A stretch of DNA of 64,000 bases, taken from Algoriphagus sp. GTDB lineage: Bacteria; Bacteroidota; Bacteroidia; Cytophagales; Cyclobacteriaceae. The DNA is taken from NCBI RefSeq assembly GCF_030694375.1, contig NZ_JAUXYL010000026.1, positions 186,001 to 250,000 of the forward strand. Reading direction: 5' to 3'. Positions 17,446-25,315 of the stretch are shown in pieces (within the stretch, counting starts at the first letter, position 1; every line of letters begins with the position of its first letter). The notes below the pieces were generated by a model, which worked only from the letters and a program-made list of their open reading frames with translations, ran no database searches and was not told the origin of the DNA. Made by a program: the position numbers and the translations under genes.

Positions 17446-18450
17446 ATGCAAAAATTCACCGATTCGGAAGTTCGTTGGGGTATCCTGGGTGTGGGTAATG
17501 TCTGCGAGGTCAAGTCCGCACCAGCCATGAATCTCATCCCAAACAGCAAACTCGTGGCAGTCATGCGCCGGGACGAAGCCAAAGTCAAAGACTACGCAGC
17601 ACGACATGGAGTGCCCAAGTGGTACACTTCCGCAGAAGCACTCGTTAATGATCCCGAGGTAAACGCCATCTACATCGCAACTCCTCCCAATGCCCACCTT
17701 GAACTCAGCCGCCTTGCCGCTTCCGTCGGTAAACCTGTCTATGTAGAAAAACCAATGGCAAGAACACATGCTGAATGTCTGGAAATGATCGATGTCTGTG
17801 TGAAAGCAGGTGTACCACTTTTTGTGGCCTACTACCGCCGTGCCCTTCCCCACTTTGTCCGCATCAAAGAACTCCTTGACGCAGGGGCCATAGGAGAAAT
17901 CCGCACAGTCCACATCAATCTCAAACAGGAAGTGGAAGCTGACCTGATCACCAAACTGGCAGACAACTGGCGTATAAATCCTGAAATCGCCGGAGGGGGA
18001 TACTTCTTTGACCTTGCCTCCCATCAACTCGATTTGTTGGATTTCTTTTTCGGGAAAATCACACATGCTTCCGGCTTTTCAGCCAATCAGGCCAAAGCTT
18101 ACGAAGCTGAAGATATGGTGGCCGGTAGTTTTGCTTTCGAAAACGGGGTACTCGGTACTGGCAATTGGTGTTTTACTTCCTCCCATTCTGCCAGAAAAGA
18201 TGAAATCATCATCGATGGAAACATGGGGCAGATCCGCTTTCCTACCTTCGGAAAAGGAGAATTCAAGCTGATCCAAGATAGTCAGGAAACACAATTCCAT
18301 GACCTGCCGCTCCCCAAACATATCCAGCAGCCCTTAATCCATAGCATCGTGGACGAGCTCCTTGGAAAAGGAACATGTCCAAGCAAAGGAATTTCCGGTG
18401 CCCGGACAAATTGGGCGATGGGCGAATTGGTGAAAAATAGGATTGGGTAG
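17446..18450 (+). CDS. Gfo/Idh/MocA-family oxidoreductase (cytoplasmic)
   Basis: A 334-residue protein. The N-terminal Rossmann loop GILGVGNVCEVKSAPA, the motif YIATPPNAHLELSRLAA and the catalytic-lysine motif YVEKPMARTH are followed by the C-terminal domain with FFDLASHQLDLLDFFFG. No signal peptide, unlike the 12.4-kb paralogue, so it works in the cytoplasm. It probably acts with NAD(P) on a sugar or inositol derivative. It is preceded by the repeat block and followed by a spacer with no terminator that I can see. Confidence 0.88.
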   Translation: MQKFTDSEVRWGILGVGNVCEVKSAPAMNLIPNSKLVAVMRRDEAKVKDYAARHGVPKWYTSAEALVNDPEVNAIYIATPPNAHLELSRLAASVGKPVYVEKPMARTHAECLEMIDVCVKAGVPLFVAYYRRALPHFVRIKELLDAGAIGEIRTVHINLKQEVEADLITKLADNWRINPEIAGGGYFFDLASHQLDLLDFFFGKITHASGFSANQAKAYEAEDMVAGSFAFENGVLGTGNWCFTSSHSARKDEIIIDGNMGQIRFPTFGKGEFKLIQDSQETQFHDLPLPKHIQQPLIHSIVDELLGKGTCPSKGISGARTNWAMGELVKNRIG

Positions 18451-18591
18451 CGGAAAAAATCTCCACAATCCAGCCTGACAGTTTAATTCAAGCAAAAACA
18501 GAGGGTCAAACAAAATCAGAGAGGATCCAAACCCAATCAGTATATGGTCTATTTTCCTTTTTAAAAGGGTTACCTTGAAGAAAAAGTTAAA

Positions 18592-18969
18592 ATGTCAAAT
18601 AAAAACAAAAAGCAGTTCGGTGTTTGGATGGATTCACACCACGCGACGGTAGTAGGGAAAGCGGATTTTGAAACTGAAGATTTTCTGATCCTTGGACATG
18701 TAATAAATCAAGGAGCGGACAATAATTCAAATGAGAAAACTTCAAATAACCAGGATATTGCTTTGACAAATAAGTTCTTTAAGGAAATTGCCAGCCTTAT
18801 GCCTAATGTTGATGAAATTCATGTGACGGGGACAGGTATAGTTCAGGCACAATTCATAAATTTTCTGAGCGAGACACCACACTATAAAAATGCATTATTC
18901 TCCGAAAGTACTTCCAATAAAATGAGTGATGGGAATATTGCTGAGTTTATTATGAATCAATTCAAATGA
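18592..18969 (+). CDS. Small conserved protein of unknown function
   Basis: A 125-residue cytoplasmic protein. It opens with KKQFGVWMDSHHATVVG, a G-x-WMD-x-x-x-A pattern that I associate with short proteins common in Bacteroidota. The rest alternates strands and helices (DEIHVTGTGIVQAQFINFL), resembling a ribonuclease H-like or release-factor-like alpha/beta core. That resemblance is weak and I give no function. It has its own terminator and lies upstream of a lone CheB domain, so a role in stress or signalling is possible only by position. Confidence 0.55.
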   Translation: MSNKNKKQFGVWMDSHHATVVGKADFETEDFLILGHVINQGADNNSNEKTSNNQDIALTNKFFKEIASLMPNVDEIHVTGTGIVQAQFINFLSETPHYKNALFSESTSNKMSDGNIAEFIMNQFK

Positions 18970-19010
18970 TAAAGTAACTTTCAGGATTTCGGATATCTGT
19001 AAATTTTACA

Positions 19011-19050
19011 AAAGAGACTGCGAGCAATCATGTTTGCAGTCTCTTTCTTT
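19011..19050 (+). terminator. Terminator after the small conserved protein gene
   Basis: A perfect 11-base-pair stem AAAGAGACTGC (19011-19021) with GCAGTCTCTTT (19036-19046), a 14-base loop and a T-rich tail. Confidence 0.85.
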
Positions 19051-19183
19051 TACAAAACATAGTTAACAGCCCACTTGGGATTTCAAAAATAATATCGGAC
19101 ACTTCCTGCTAATTGCCGTATGATTGAAGGAACCGGCCCAGGTTTGGAAATATTGTCTTTTATTCCTTCAAATTTGATTTTTA

Positions 19184-19795
19184 ATGAAAACTGAATTAAT
19201 CCAATCATCCGAGACTCCCGGAAGAGACTTTCCTATCGTTTGTATAGGAGGCTCTGCGGGGGGGCTGGATGCCTATATTCGATTACTGAGTAATATGCCT
19301 GACAAAATGGGGGTGGCAATCGTAATTGTCAACCATCTCAGACAAGTAGCAACTCACCTGCACGAGATCCTTCCCACATATACAACGATGCCGGTAGAAC
19401 TTATCACTGACAGACTAATCATCAAACCCAACCATATTTTTATAATTCCCGAAAAGAGGGACCTGCATGTGATAAACAATGAATTTCGATTAAGACCTAT
19501 CTCAAAACCATGGGGATGGCCCGATGTAATTACGGTTTTTTTAAAATCCATCACGGAAAATTGGGAAGGTAAGCTGATCGCCGTCATCGTATCCGGACTT
19601 GACGGGGATGGTGCCGAAGCTTTATGCGGGATCAAGGAAGTTTGCGGAACTACCATTGCGCAGAAACCCGAAACAGCCCAAAAACCGGATATGCCCAACA
19701 CTGCAATAGATAGTGGCTGCATTGATTTTATCCTTTCACCGGAAGACATTGCGAAAAAGATCATCAAGCTTGCACGAAAAGAAATTACGGATTAG
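19184..19795 (+). CDS. Stand-alone CheB-type methylesterase domain
   Basis: A 203-residue protein equal to the catalytic half of CheB with no receiver domain. The triad is visible: S24 in GGSAGGL, H51 in IVNHL and D142 in SGLDGDGAEAL. CheB removes methyl groups from, or deamidates, glutamates of chemoreceptors. Lone domains in non-flagellated Bacteroidota are usually near CheR or hybrid kinases, and none is present here. Without a receiver it should not depend on phosphorylation for activation. Its target is unknown. Confidence 0.85.
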   Translation: MKTELIQSSETPGRDFPIVCIGGSAGGLDAYIRLLSNMPDKMGVAIVIVNHLRQVATHLHEILPTYTTMPVELITDRLIIKPNHIFIIPEKRDLHVINNEFRLRPISKPWGWPDVITVFLKSITENWEGKLIAVIVSGLDGDGAEALCGIKEVCGTTIAQKPETAQKPDMPNTAIDSGCIDFILSPEDIAKKIIKLARKEITD

Positions 19796-20240
19796 AAATA
19801 GTTGAAAAATTGATCGCAGACCCCTAAGATGACAAATAAATGAAGGTGGCTGCAAATTTGAAGTCAATGCAGTGGCGTACTCCGAAGTCAGTTTTGTGAT
19901 TAAACCCAAAATATTCATTAGAAAATCAACTAAGGGCTCATCCGGCTGACAAAACCCTCATTTCTGGTAAATCTAAAACCGGTGGAAGATTTGGGGCAGA
20001 TGTAATCATAAGGATGAAAAATTAATGCTGACCTTGGCCGAATATTCTGTTTCTCCCCAAATGGTAAGTAAAATTGAAAATGACAGTTTCATTGAATTTT
20101 TTAACCTCCCGACAGGACCGGATCGGTCAATCGTCAGGAAACAATAAACTGCTCGATCAATTCCTGCTTTACGGTTTATTTTTGGCACTCCCCTATTTAT
20201 TTTTTAGCTTTTAGCATCCATATTCTAAACCCAATTTCCT
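19796..20240. other. Intergenic region, possibly holding decayed coding sequence
   Basis: A 445-base stretch without a long ORF. A plus-frame piece at about 20023-20148 (LAEYSVSPQMVSKIENDSF) has a helix-turn-helix look but is only about 41 codons, and I cannot assign it. A TATTTTTG element at 20177-20184 fits a -7 box for the next gene, though no TTG is found at -33. Confidence 0.35.
20177..20184 (+). promoter_or_regulatory. Possible -7 promoter element of the carbohydrate cluster
   Basis: TATTTTTG matches TAnnTTTG and would start transcription about 50 bases before the ATG at 20241. The expected TTG 19 bases upstream is missing, so support is partial. Confidence 0.3.
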
Positions 20241-21692
20241 ATGAATCACCAATCTCTTCGACCCATGATGAATTGGGGACTCCTGCTTTTTAGTGTCTTT
20301 TCCTTTTTTTCCTGTCAAAAAAACGCTGAGACGCTTAGTGAAGTCAAGGCACCCAGTACCTCCTTGCTCAAGGATTATGTACACGCGCCGGACTCTACCT
20401 TTCGCTACGAAATTGTACACTCAGCACCGGGAGAGAAAACGGACTATTATGTTTTGAAAATGTACTCGCAGCATTGGCTAACTCCCGATGTCGTGGACAA
20501 GACCGAATGGTGGCACTGGGTGTCGATTATCGTCCCGAAAGACAGTCCACACGATACAGGCATGCTTTGGATCGGTGGCGGAAGCACCAATTCTAAAATG
20601 CCTGATCAACCAAATCCCCTGATTTTAGCCGCTTCCACCCAAACTAATTCGATTGTCGCACAGATTCACAATGTGCCATTTCAGCCGATCACCTTTGCCA
20701 ATGATACTTTTGGAGAGCGATACGAGGATGAAATCATCTCTTATGGTTGGAGAAAATTCCTCGAAGGTGGTGCAAAAGATGAGGATGCAATCTGGCTGGC
20801 ACGCCTGCCCATGACAAAAGCCGCCAAACTGGCCATGGATGCCATGACCGCCTTGGTCAAAGAAAAGTACAACAAGGAACTGAAGCACTTTGTAGTCGGC
20901 GGCGCATCCAAAAGAGGTTGGACTACCTGGACCACTGCGGCTGTCGATGATCGCGTAGTAGGCATCATCCCGGTGGTGATTGACTTGTTGAACCTCGTGC
21001 CTTCGTTTGAACACCACTGGAGAAATTACGGATTTTGGGCTCCTGCGGTGGGAGATTACGTCCGTGAAGGGGTGATGGACTGGGTGGGAACACCGGAGTT
21101 TGACCGAATGATGGAGATCACAGAGCCTTATTCCTTTTTGGCAACGTACGATATGCCCAAGCTACTGATCAATGCCGCCGGAGATGAGTTTTTCCAACCT
21201 GACAGCTGGAAGTTTTACTGGGATGCGCTTCCGGGTGAAAAGCACGTGATGTACGTCCCCAATTCCGGGCATGATGTGGGAGATTCGGATGCGATACCCA
21301 ATCTGATATCCTTTTATGAGTCGGTTTTAAACAAGGCTCCAAGGCCTACATACGAATGGAAAATTGAGGGAGATAAAATCCAAGTGAAAACCGATCCGAA
21401 AAATCGACCGGCTTCAGTTAAACTCTGGTCCGCCTACAATCCGCTTTCTCGAGACTTCCGAATCGATGTCTTTGGTCCAAATTGGGTTGCTGAGGAAATT
21501 ACTTTACCAGAAAACGGACAACTGGATGTGTTGATGAAAACTCCTGAGGAAGGATTTAGAGGTTATTTTGTGGAACTCACCTATGAAGGCACAAGCCCAC
21601 TTAAAGTAACCAGCGGAATAGAGGTACTGCCCCGGGATTATCCGTTTGAGCCCTTTGTTCCAAAAAAATCTGCTGCGGTTTCCTCGAATTAA
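20241..21692 (+). CDS. PhoPQ-activated pathogenicity-related (PqaA-type) lipoprotein hydrolase
   Basis: A 483-residue protein with a lipoprotein signal (LLFSVFSFFSCQK, Cys about residue 28). YVHAPDSTFRYEI and then an alpha/beta hydrolase-like body follow: VVGGASKRGWTTW holds the likely nucleophile S223, and SGHDVGDSDAI lies towards the C-terminus. This matches the PhoPQ-activated protein family, related to Salmonella PqaA, whose reaction is not settled. In Bacteroidota these genes often lie with polysaccharide-degrading enzymes, as here. It is the first gene of the 20-27 kb cluster. A 12-bp hairpin follows before the next gene. Confidence 0.8.
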   Translation: MNHQSLRPMMNWGLLLFSVFSFFSCQKNAETLSEVKAPSTSLLKDYVHAPDSTFRYEIVHSAPGEKTDYYVLKMYSQHWLTPDVVDKTEWWHWVSIIVPKDSPHDTGMLWIGGGSTNSKMPDQPNPLILAASTQTNSIVAQIHNVPFQPITFANDTFGERYEDEIISYGWRKFLEGGAKDEDAIWLARLPMTKAAKLAMDAMTALVKEKYNKELKHFVVGGASKRGWTTWTTAAVDDRVVGIIPVVIDLLNLVPSFEHHWRNYGFWAPAVGDYVREGVMDWVGTPEFDRMMEITEPYSFLATYDMPKLLINAAGDEFFQPDSWKFYWDALPGEKHVMYVPNSGHDVGDSDAIPNLISFYESVLNKAPRPTYEWKIEGDKIQVKTDPKNRPASVKLWSAYNPLSRDFRIDVFGPNWVAEEITLPENGQLDVLMKTPEEGFRGYFVELTYEGTSPLKVTSGIEVLPRDYPFEPFVPKKSAAVSSN

Positions 21693-21707
21693 CCAATTGT
21701 AAAAAAT

Positions 21708-21736
21708 GTAAGTGGTAGGTGCTGCCTACCGCTTAC
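21708..21736. repeat. Intercistronic hairpin between the PqaA-type and CE15 genes
   Basis: A 12-base-pair stem GTAAGTGGTAGG (21708-21719) with CCTACCGCTTAC (21725-21736), one G-U pair and a TGCTG loop. No T run follows, so it is more likely an RNA stability element or a spacer than a terminator. Confidence 0.6.
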
Positions 21737-21760
21737 GCTTTACCATTTTCAAAACTGACC

Positions 21761-22948
21761 ATGAAGAAGCTACTCCTGATTTTCTCTGTTTTCCCACTCC
21801 TTTCCCCAATCAATGGCATGTCTCAAATCCCGGCAAACTACGATGAAGACAAGGTTCCGGCCTTGATCCTTTCTGATCCTTTTGTGAGCGAAAAAGGCAG
21901 GCTGATCCAATCCATCACAGACTGGGAAAAGATTCGGAGGCCGGAGATAGTTCGACTCTTTCAGGATGAGGTATATGGTCAAATCCCCTCAAATTTTGAA
22001 GCAATTTCATTCGAAAAAGTCAATGAAACAGCAAACCCTTACCCCGAACTAGCGGACCTGGAGGAAGTCAATATCACCGTGAAACGAAACGGGAAAAGTC
22101 ATACGATGCGGATTAATTTTTTCCTTCCAAAAGATGGGAAGGGCCCTTTTCCGGTAATACTATTGATCAATTACCTCCCGAAATATGCGGATGGGACATT
22201 GGTCGACGAGGCCTTTTGGCCGGTGGAGAAACTTATTCGACGCGGTTTTGCCACGGCTTCCTTTCATGTCGAAACAGTCGCTCCGGATATCGCTGAAACC
22301 TTTCAGGATGGTGTCATTTCCACTCTTTACTCTGAGCAAATCGGCCAATCCAACGGCATGAAAGCCTTGGGTGCCTGGGGTTGGGGAGCGATGCGGGCCA
22401 TGGATTATTTTGAAAAGCATAGCAAAGTAGATTCAAAAATATCCGTTTTGGTCGGCCACTCCCGAACCGGTAAAGCAGCCCTTTGGGCTTCAGCCAACGA
22501 TCCCCGATGGGCATTTACTTACGCCAATGAATCAGGCTGTGGGGGTGCGGCTCTTTCAAAGCGGAAATTTGGAGAAACTGTCGGTGCCATCAACCGACGA
22601 TTTCCGCACTGGTTTGCCGATAATTTCAATCAATACAACGAAAAAGAAGAGGACCTTCCAATTGATCAACATCTCCTACCGGGCTTGATTGCACCAAGAA
22701 GTGTGTATTATTCCAGTGCCAAAGGTGACCAATGGGCCGATCCCAAAGGGGAATATTTGGGTCTCCAGTTGGGAAGTCGGGTTGCTGCGGAGATTTATGG
22801 AAAAAAGGCAGTTTTCGATCAAGGTTTTGAAGACTTAGAAGGACCTATTCATCTGGAGTCAGTAGGATATCACATTCGCGAAGGAAAGCACGACTTGACT
22901 TGGGAGGATTGGAGCTTATTTTTGGACTTTGTTGAGAAGAATATTTAG
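21761..22948 (+). CDS. Secreted CE15 glucuronoyl esterase-like protein
   Basis: A 395-residue protein from the ATG at 21761, which opens a clear signal peptide (MKKLLLIFSVFPLLSPING). An earlier in-frame start at 21719 lies inside the intercistronic hairpin. The alpha/beta hydrolase triad is visible: S234 in VGHSRTGKAAL, E257 in ANESGCGGAAL and H377 in EGKHDLTWEDW. The GHSRxGKAA and ESGCGGA pair is the signature of carbohydrate esterase family 15, which cleaves ester links between glucuronic acid (often 4-O-methyl) in xylan and lignin alcohols. Export and neighbours fit polysaccharide processing. Confidence 0.88.
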   Translation: MKKLLLIFSVFPLLSPINGMSQIPANYDEDKVPALILSDPFVSEKGRLIQSITDWEKIRRPEIVRLFQDEVYGQIPSNFEAISFEKVNETANPYPELADLEEVNITVKRNGKSHTMRINFFLPKDGKGPFPVILLINYLPKYADGTLVDEAFWPVEKLIRRGFATASFHVETVAPDIAETFQDGVISTLYSEQIGQSNGMKALGAWGWGAMRAMDYFEKHSKVDSKISVLVGHSRTGKAALWASANDPRWAFTYANESGCGGAALSKRKFGETVGAINRRFPHWFADNFNQYNEKEEDLPIDQHLLPGLIAPRSVYYSSAKGDQWADPKGEYLGLQLGSRVAAEIYGKKAVFDQGFEDLEGPIHLESVGYHIREGKHDLTWEDWSLFLDFVEKNI

Positions 22949-23149
22949 TCTGCACTTGAGGTAATTTTTTAATCGGAAAGGTCCATACCTAGTGGGATAG
23001 GGTTGGAAGACCGAAGACCAGAAACCGAAGAAATATACTTCCATCTTCGGTCTCCGGTCTTTCTTTCCACTAAACAAAGTGGAACCCTTACCCGACAAAC
23101 ACATTAAAGTAAACTTTAAAAAGCAATTCTACCATCCCAAACAGGTCAC
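22949..23149. other. Intergenic region with a long imperfect inverted repeat
   Basis: About 200 bases without a gene. An imperfect inverted repeat at 23008-23068 is built from GACCGAAGACC-like words on one side and TCTTCGGTCTCCGGTC on the other. Non-coding. Confidence 0.5.
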
Positions 23150-23184
23150 AGCCGGACGGTTTCAAGGAAAAGTCCGGCTTTTTT
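23150..23184 (+). terminator. Terminator after the CE15 gene
   Basis: An 8-base-pair stem AGCCGGAC (23150-23157) with GTCCGGCT (23172-23179), followed by six T. Confidence 0.85.
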
Positions 23185-23226
23185 GTTAGGTTAAACACTC
23201 AGTTTGTACCTCAACCCAATTGACCT

Positions 23227-24228
23227 ATGCTGTCTTATATTTCTTTTTTAAGCCTCTTGGGCCTCTTTTCTTTTTCTCAGAAAAAAGAATCCCCTCCAAA
23301 AATTCTCTTTTCAGGATTCATCTACGAAACTGCCTCATTTCCTTCATGCCATGCCTCTACCCTACTGGAAACACCCGATGGTGTCATGGCGGCATGGTTT
23401 GGAGGCACTTATGAACGCCATCCCGATGTCAGTATTTACACTTCTCACAGGAAAAATGGGGAGTGGTCTATCCCGGCATTAGCTGCAGATGGGATAGAAA
23501 ATGAGGTGTTCAGAAATCCTACCTGGAACCCGGTTCTCCACCGTAAAAACGACGGGAAAATCGTCCTTTTCTACAAGGAAGGCCCCAATCCAAGGGAATG
23601 GTGGGGACACTATAAAGTATCGGAAGACGAGGGTAAAACCTGGTCTAAGGAAACCCAACTTCCCCCGGGATTTCTCGGGCCAGTGCGAAACAAATCCGTC
23701 GAACTTTCCAACGGAAAACTACTCCATCCAAGCAGCTTTGAAACCAACAACGTTTGGACATCACATGTTGAAATATCCAATCCTGACTTGACGGGTTGGG
23801 AAAAAGTGGACTTGAAGGGCCCTTTCAATGCCATTCAACCGACTGCTCTTTTTCATCCCGACGGAAAAATCCAACTCCTGTGCCGAACGCAGGAAGGCGT
23901 AGTGGCAGAATCTTGGTCCTCTGATCAGGGCAAAACCTGGACTCCACTGGTGGCTACCAAGCTGGAAAATAACAACTCAGGAATCGATGGTGTGACACTT
24001 TCCAATGGATACCATCTTTTGGTGGTAAACCCACTAAAAAAAGGTCGAAACAAATTAGTCCTTTTAGGCTCAAGTGATGGTATTAGCTGGGAAGAGCTGC
24101 TGATTTTGGAAAATGAAGAGCGGGGAGAATTCAGCTATCCGGCAATCATTCAAGCCAAAGACGGTACGCTTCACATCAGTTACACTTACAATCGGGAAAA
24201 GATCAAATATGTCCACCTTAGCCTTTGA
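23227..24228 (+). CDS. Secreted BNR-repeat sialidase-family protein
   Basis: A 333-residue protein with a signal peptide (residues 1-17, MLSYISFLSLLGLFSFS). It has a six-bladed beta-propeller body with Asp boxes SEDEGKTW, SSDQGKTW and SSDGISW, and the motifs WFGGTYERHPD and YKEGPNPREWWG. The family includes exo-alpha-sialidases and related neutral glycosidases. An N-terminal FRIP arginine motif is not obvious, so sialic acid as substrate is not established; uronic-acid or rhamnose substrates are also known in related propellers. The neighbouring aldolase and symporter genes suggest use of an acidic sugar. Confidence 0.78.
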   Translation: MLSYISFLSLLGLFSFSQKKESPPKILFSGFIYETASFPSCHASTLLETPDGVMAAWFGGTYERHPDVSIYTSHRKNGEWSIPALAADGIENEVFRNPTWNPVLHRKNDGKIVLFYKEGPNPREWWGHYKVSEDEGKTWSKETQLPPGFLGPVRNKSVELSNGKLLHPSSFETNNVWTSHVEISNPDLTGWEKVDLKGPFNAIQPTALFHPDGKIQLLCRTQEGVVAESWSSDQGKTWTPLVATKLENNNSGIDGVTLSNGYHLLVVNPLKKGRNKLVLLGSSDGISWEELLILENEERGEFSYPAIIQAKDGTLHISYTYNREKIKYVHLSL

Positions 24229-24252
24229 TTTTTTTTTGAAAACCTTAAGCCT

Positions 24253-25185
24253 ATGAACCAAACTGCATCATTTCGGGGGATTTTCCCTCCCATGATCACC
24301 CCATTAAATCCCGACTTTTCACTGGACATTGCCCATACCGAAATACTCATCGAGCACCTGATCGCAGGAGGTGTTCATGGGCTATTTATCCTCGGAACCA
24401 CCGGGGAATTTGCCGGATTGAGTTCAGACGTGAAAAGCGACCTGATCCGACTGACCTGCCGGCAAGTCAAGGGACGAGTTCCCGTTTTGGTAGGAGTGAC
24501 GGATTGCTCGTATGTAGAAAGCTTGGATTTGGCATCCATCGCACAGGAGTCCGGCGCAAAAGCCTTGGTTGCAGCTCCGCCATTTTACATGAATATCGGA
24601 CAGGAAGAATTGATCTTTTACTATCAAAAATTGGCCGATTCGGTGGAACTGCCACTTTTCCTCTACGATATGCCTTCTCATACCAAGATCAATATCAAGG
24701 TAGAAACGGCGGTCAAACTCTCCGCACATCCCAATATCATAGGAATCAAGGACAGCTCCGGAAATTCGGAAAACTTCAGGGCTCTTTGCGAAGCGTTTAA
24801 AAATCAGCCCGAGTTCAAAATCTTTGTGGGACCGGAAGAAATATTGGCTGAAACCTTGGAAATGGGCGGTCATGGCGGAGTGACCGGGGGAGGAAATCTT
24901 TTCCCAAAACTGTATGTCGCACTTTATGAAGCATTCCAAAAAAAGGAATACGATACCGTCAAAGAGCTTCAGGAGATCATTCTCTTCCTGAGCAAAAACC
25001 TGTATCAAAACGGAACTTATCAGTCGAGTTATCTCAAAGGATTGAAAGCCTCGATGGCTTTTGAGGGCCTTTGTCAGGGAAATTTTGCACCGCCTCTTTT
25101 TCCATATTCTGAAGCCGAAAAAGCGGAGTTGCATGAAAAATTTCTCAAGGTGAAAGACCAGGTTCAGAAATCTTTGATTTCATGA
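24253..25185 (+). CDS. DapA/NanA-family class I aldolase
   Basis: A 310-residue TIM-barrel enzyme. The family residues are visible: T49 and T50 in GTTGEF, Y138 in LYDMPSHTK and the Schiff-base lysine K166 in IGIKDSSGN. The family covers dihydrodipicolinate synthase, N-acetylneuraminate lyase and 2-keto-3-deoxy-sugar acid aldolases. Cluster context (sialidase-like enzyme upstream, symporter downstream) favours a catabolic lyase of a keto-acid sugar rather than lysine synthesis. It is cytoplasmic. Twenty-four bases separate it from the sialidase-family gene. Confidence 0.88.
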   Translation: MNQTASFRGIFPPMITPLNPDFSLDIAHTEILIEHLIAGGVHGLFILGTTGEFAGLSSDVKSDLIRLTCRQVKGRVPVLVGVTDCSYVESLDLASIAQESGAKALVAAPPFYMNIGQEELIFYYQKLADSVELPLFLYDMPSHTKINIKVETAVKLSAHPNIIGIKDSSGNSENFRALCEAFKNQPEFKIFVGPEEILAETLEMGGHGGVTGGGNLFPKLYVALYEAFQKKEYDTVKELQEIILFLSKNLYQNGTYQSSYLKGLKASMAFEGLCQGNFAPPLFPYSEAEKAELHEKFLKVKDQVQKSLIS

Positions 25186-25196
25186 TAAACGGAATT

Positions 25197-25315
25197 GATC
25201 TGTGAAAATCTGTGATTTTTTCTGTGGTCATCTGTGAGAAAACAATCCTAACTTCCAATCCTCCTACTTCCTAACTTCCATTCTTCCCTACCTACACACC
25301 TCCTAGCTTCCCAAA
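25197..25315. repeat. Two degenerate short-period repeats before the symporter gene
   Basis: 25197-25245 is made of TCTGTG words like those at 15181-15265. 25247-25315 is a pyrimidine-rich string of CTTCC, CCTCC and CCTAC words like that at 1-60 and, inverted, at 62818-62880. The second string runs right up to the ATG at 25316. Confidence 0.6.

Noticed and set aside
20023..20148. Possible short helix-turn-helix gene
   Set aside because: About 41 codons, no clear family match and no ribosome-binding or promoter support; may be chance or a decayed gene.
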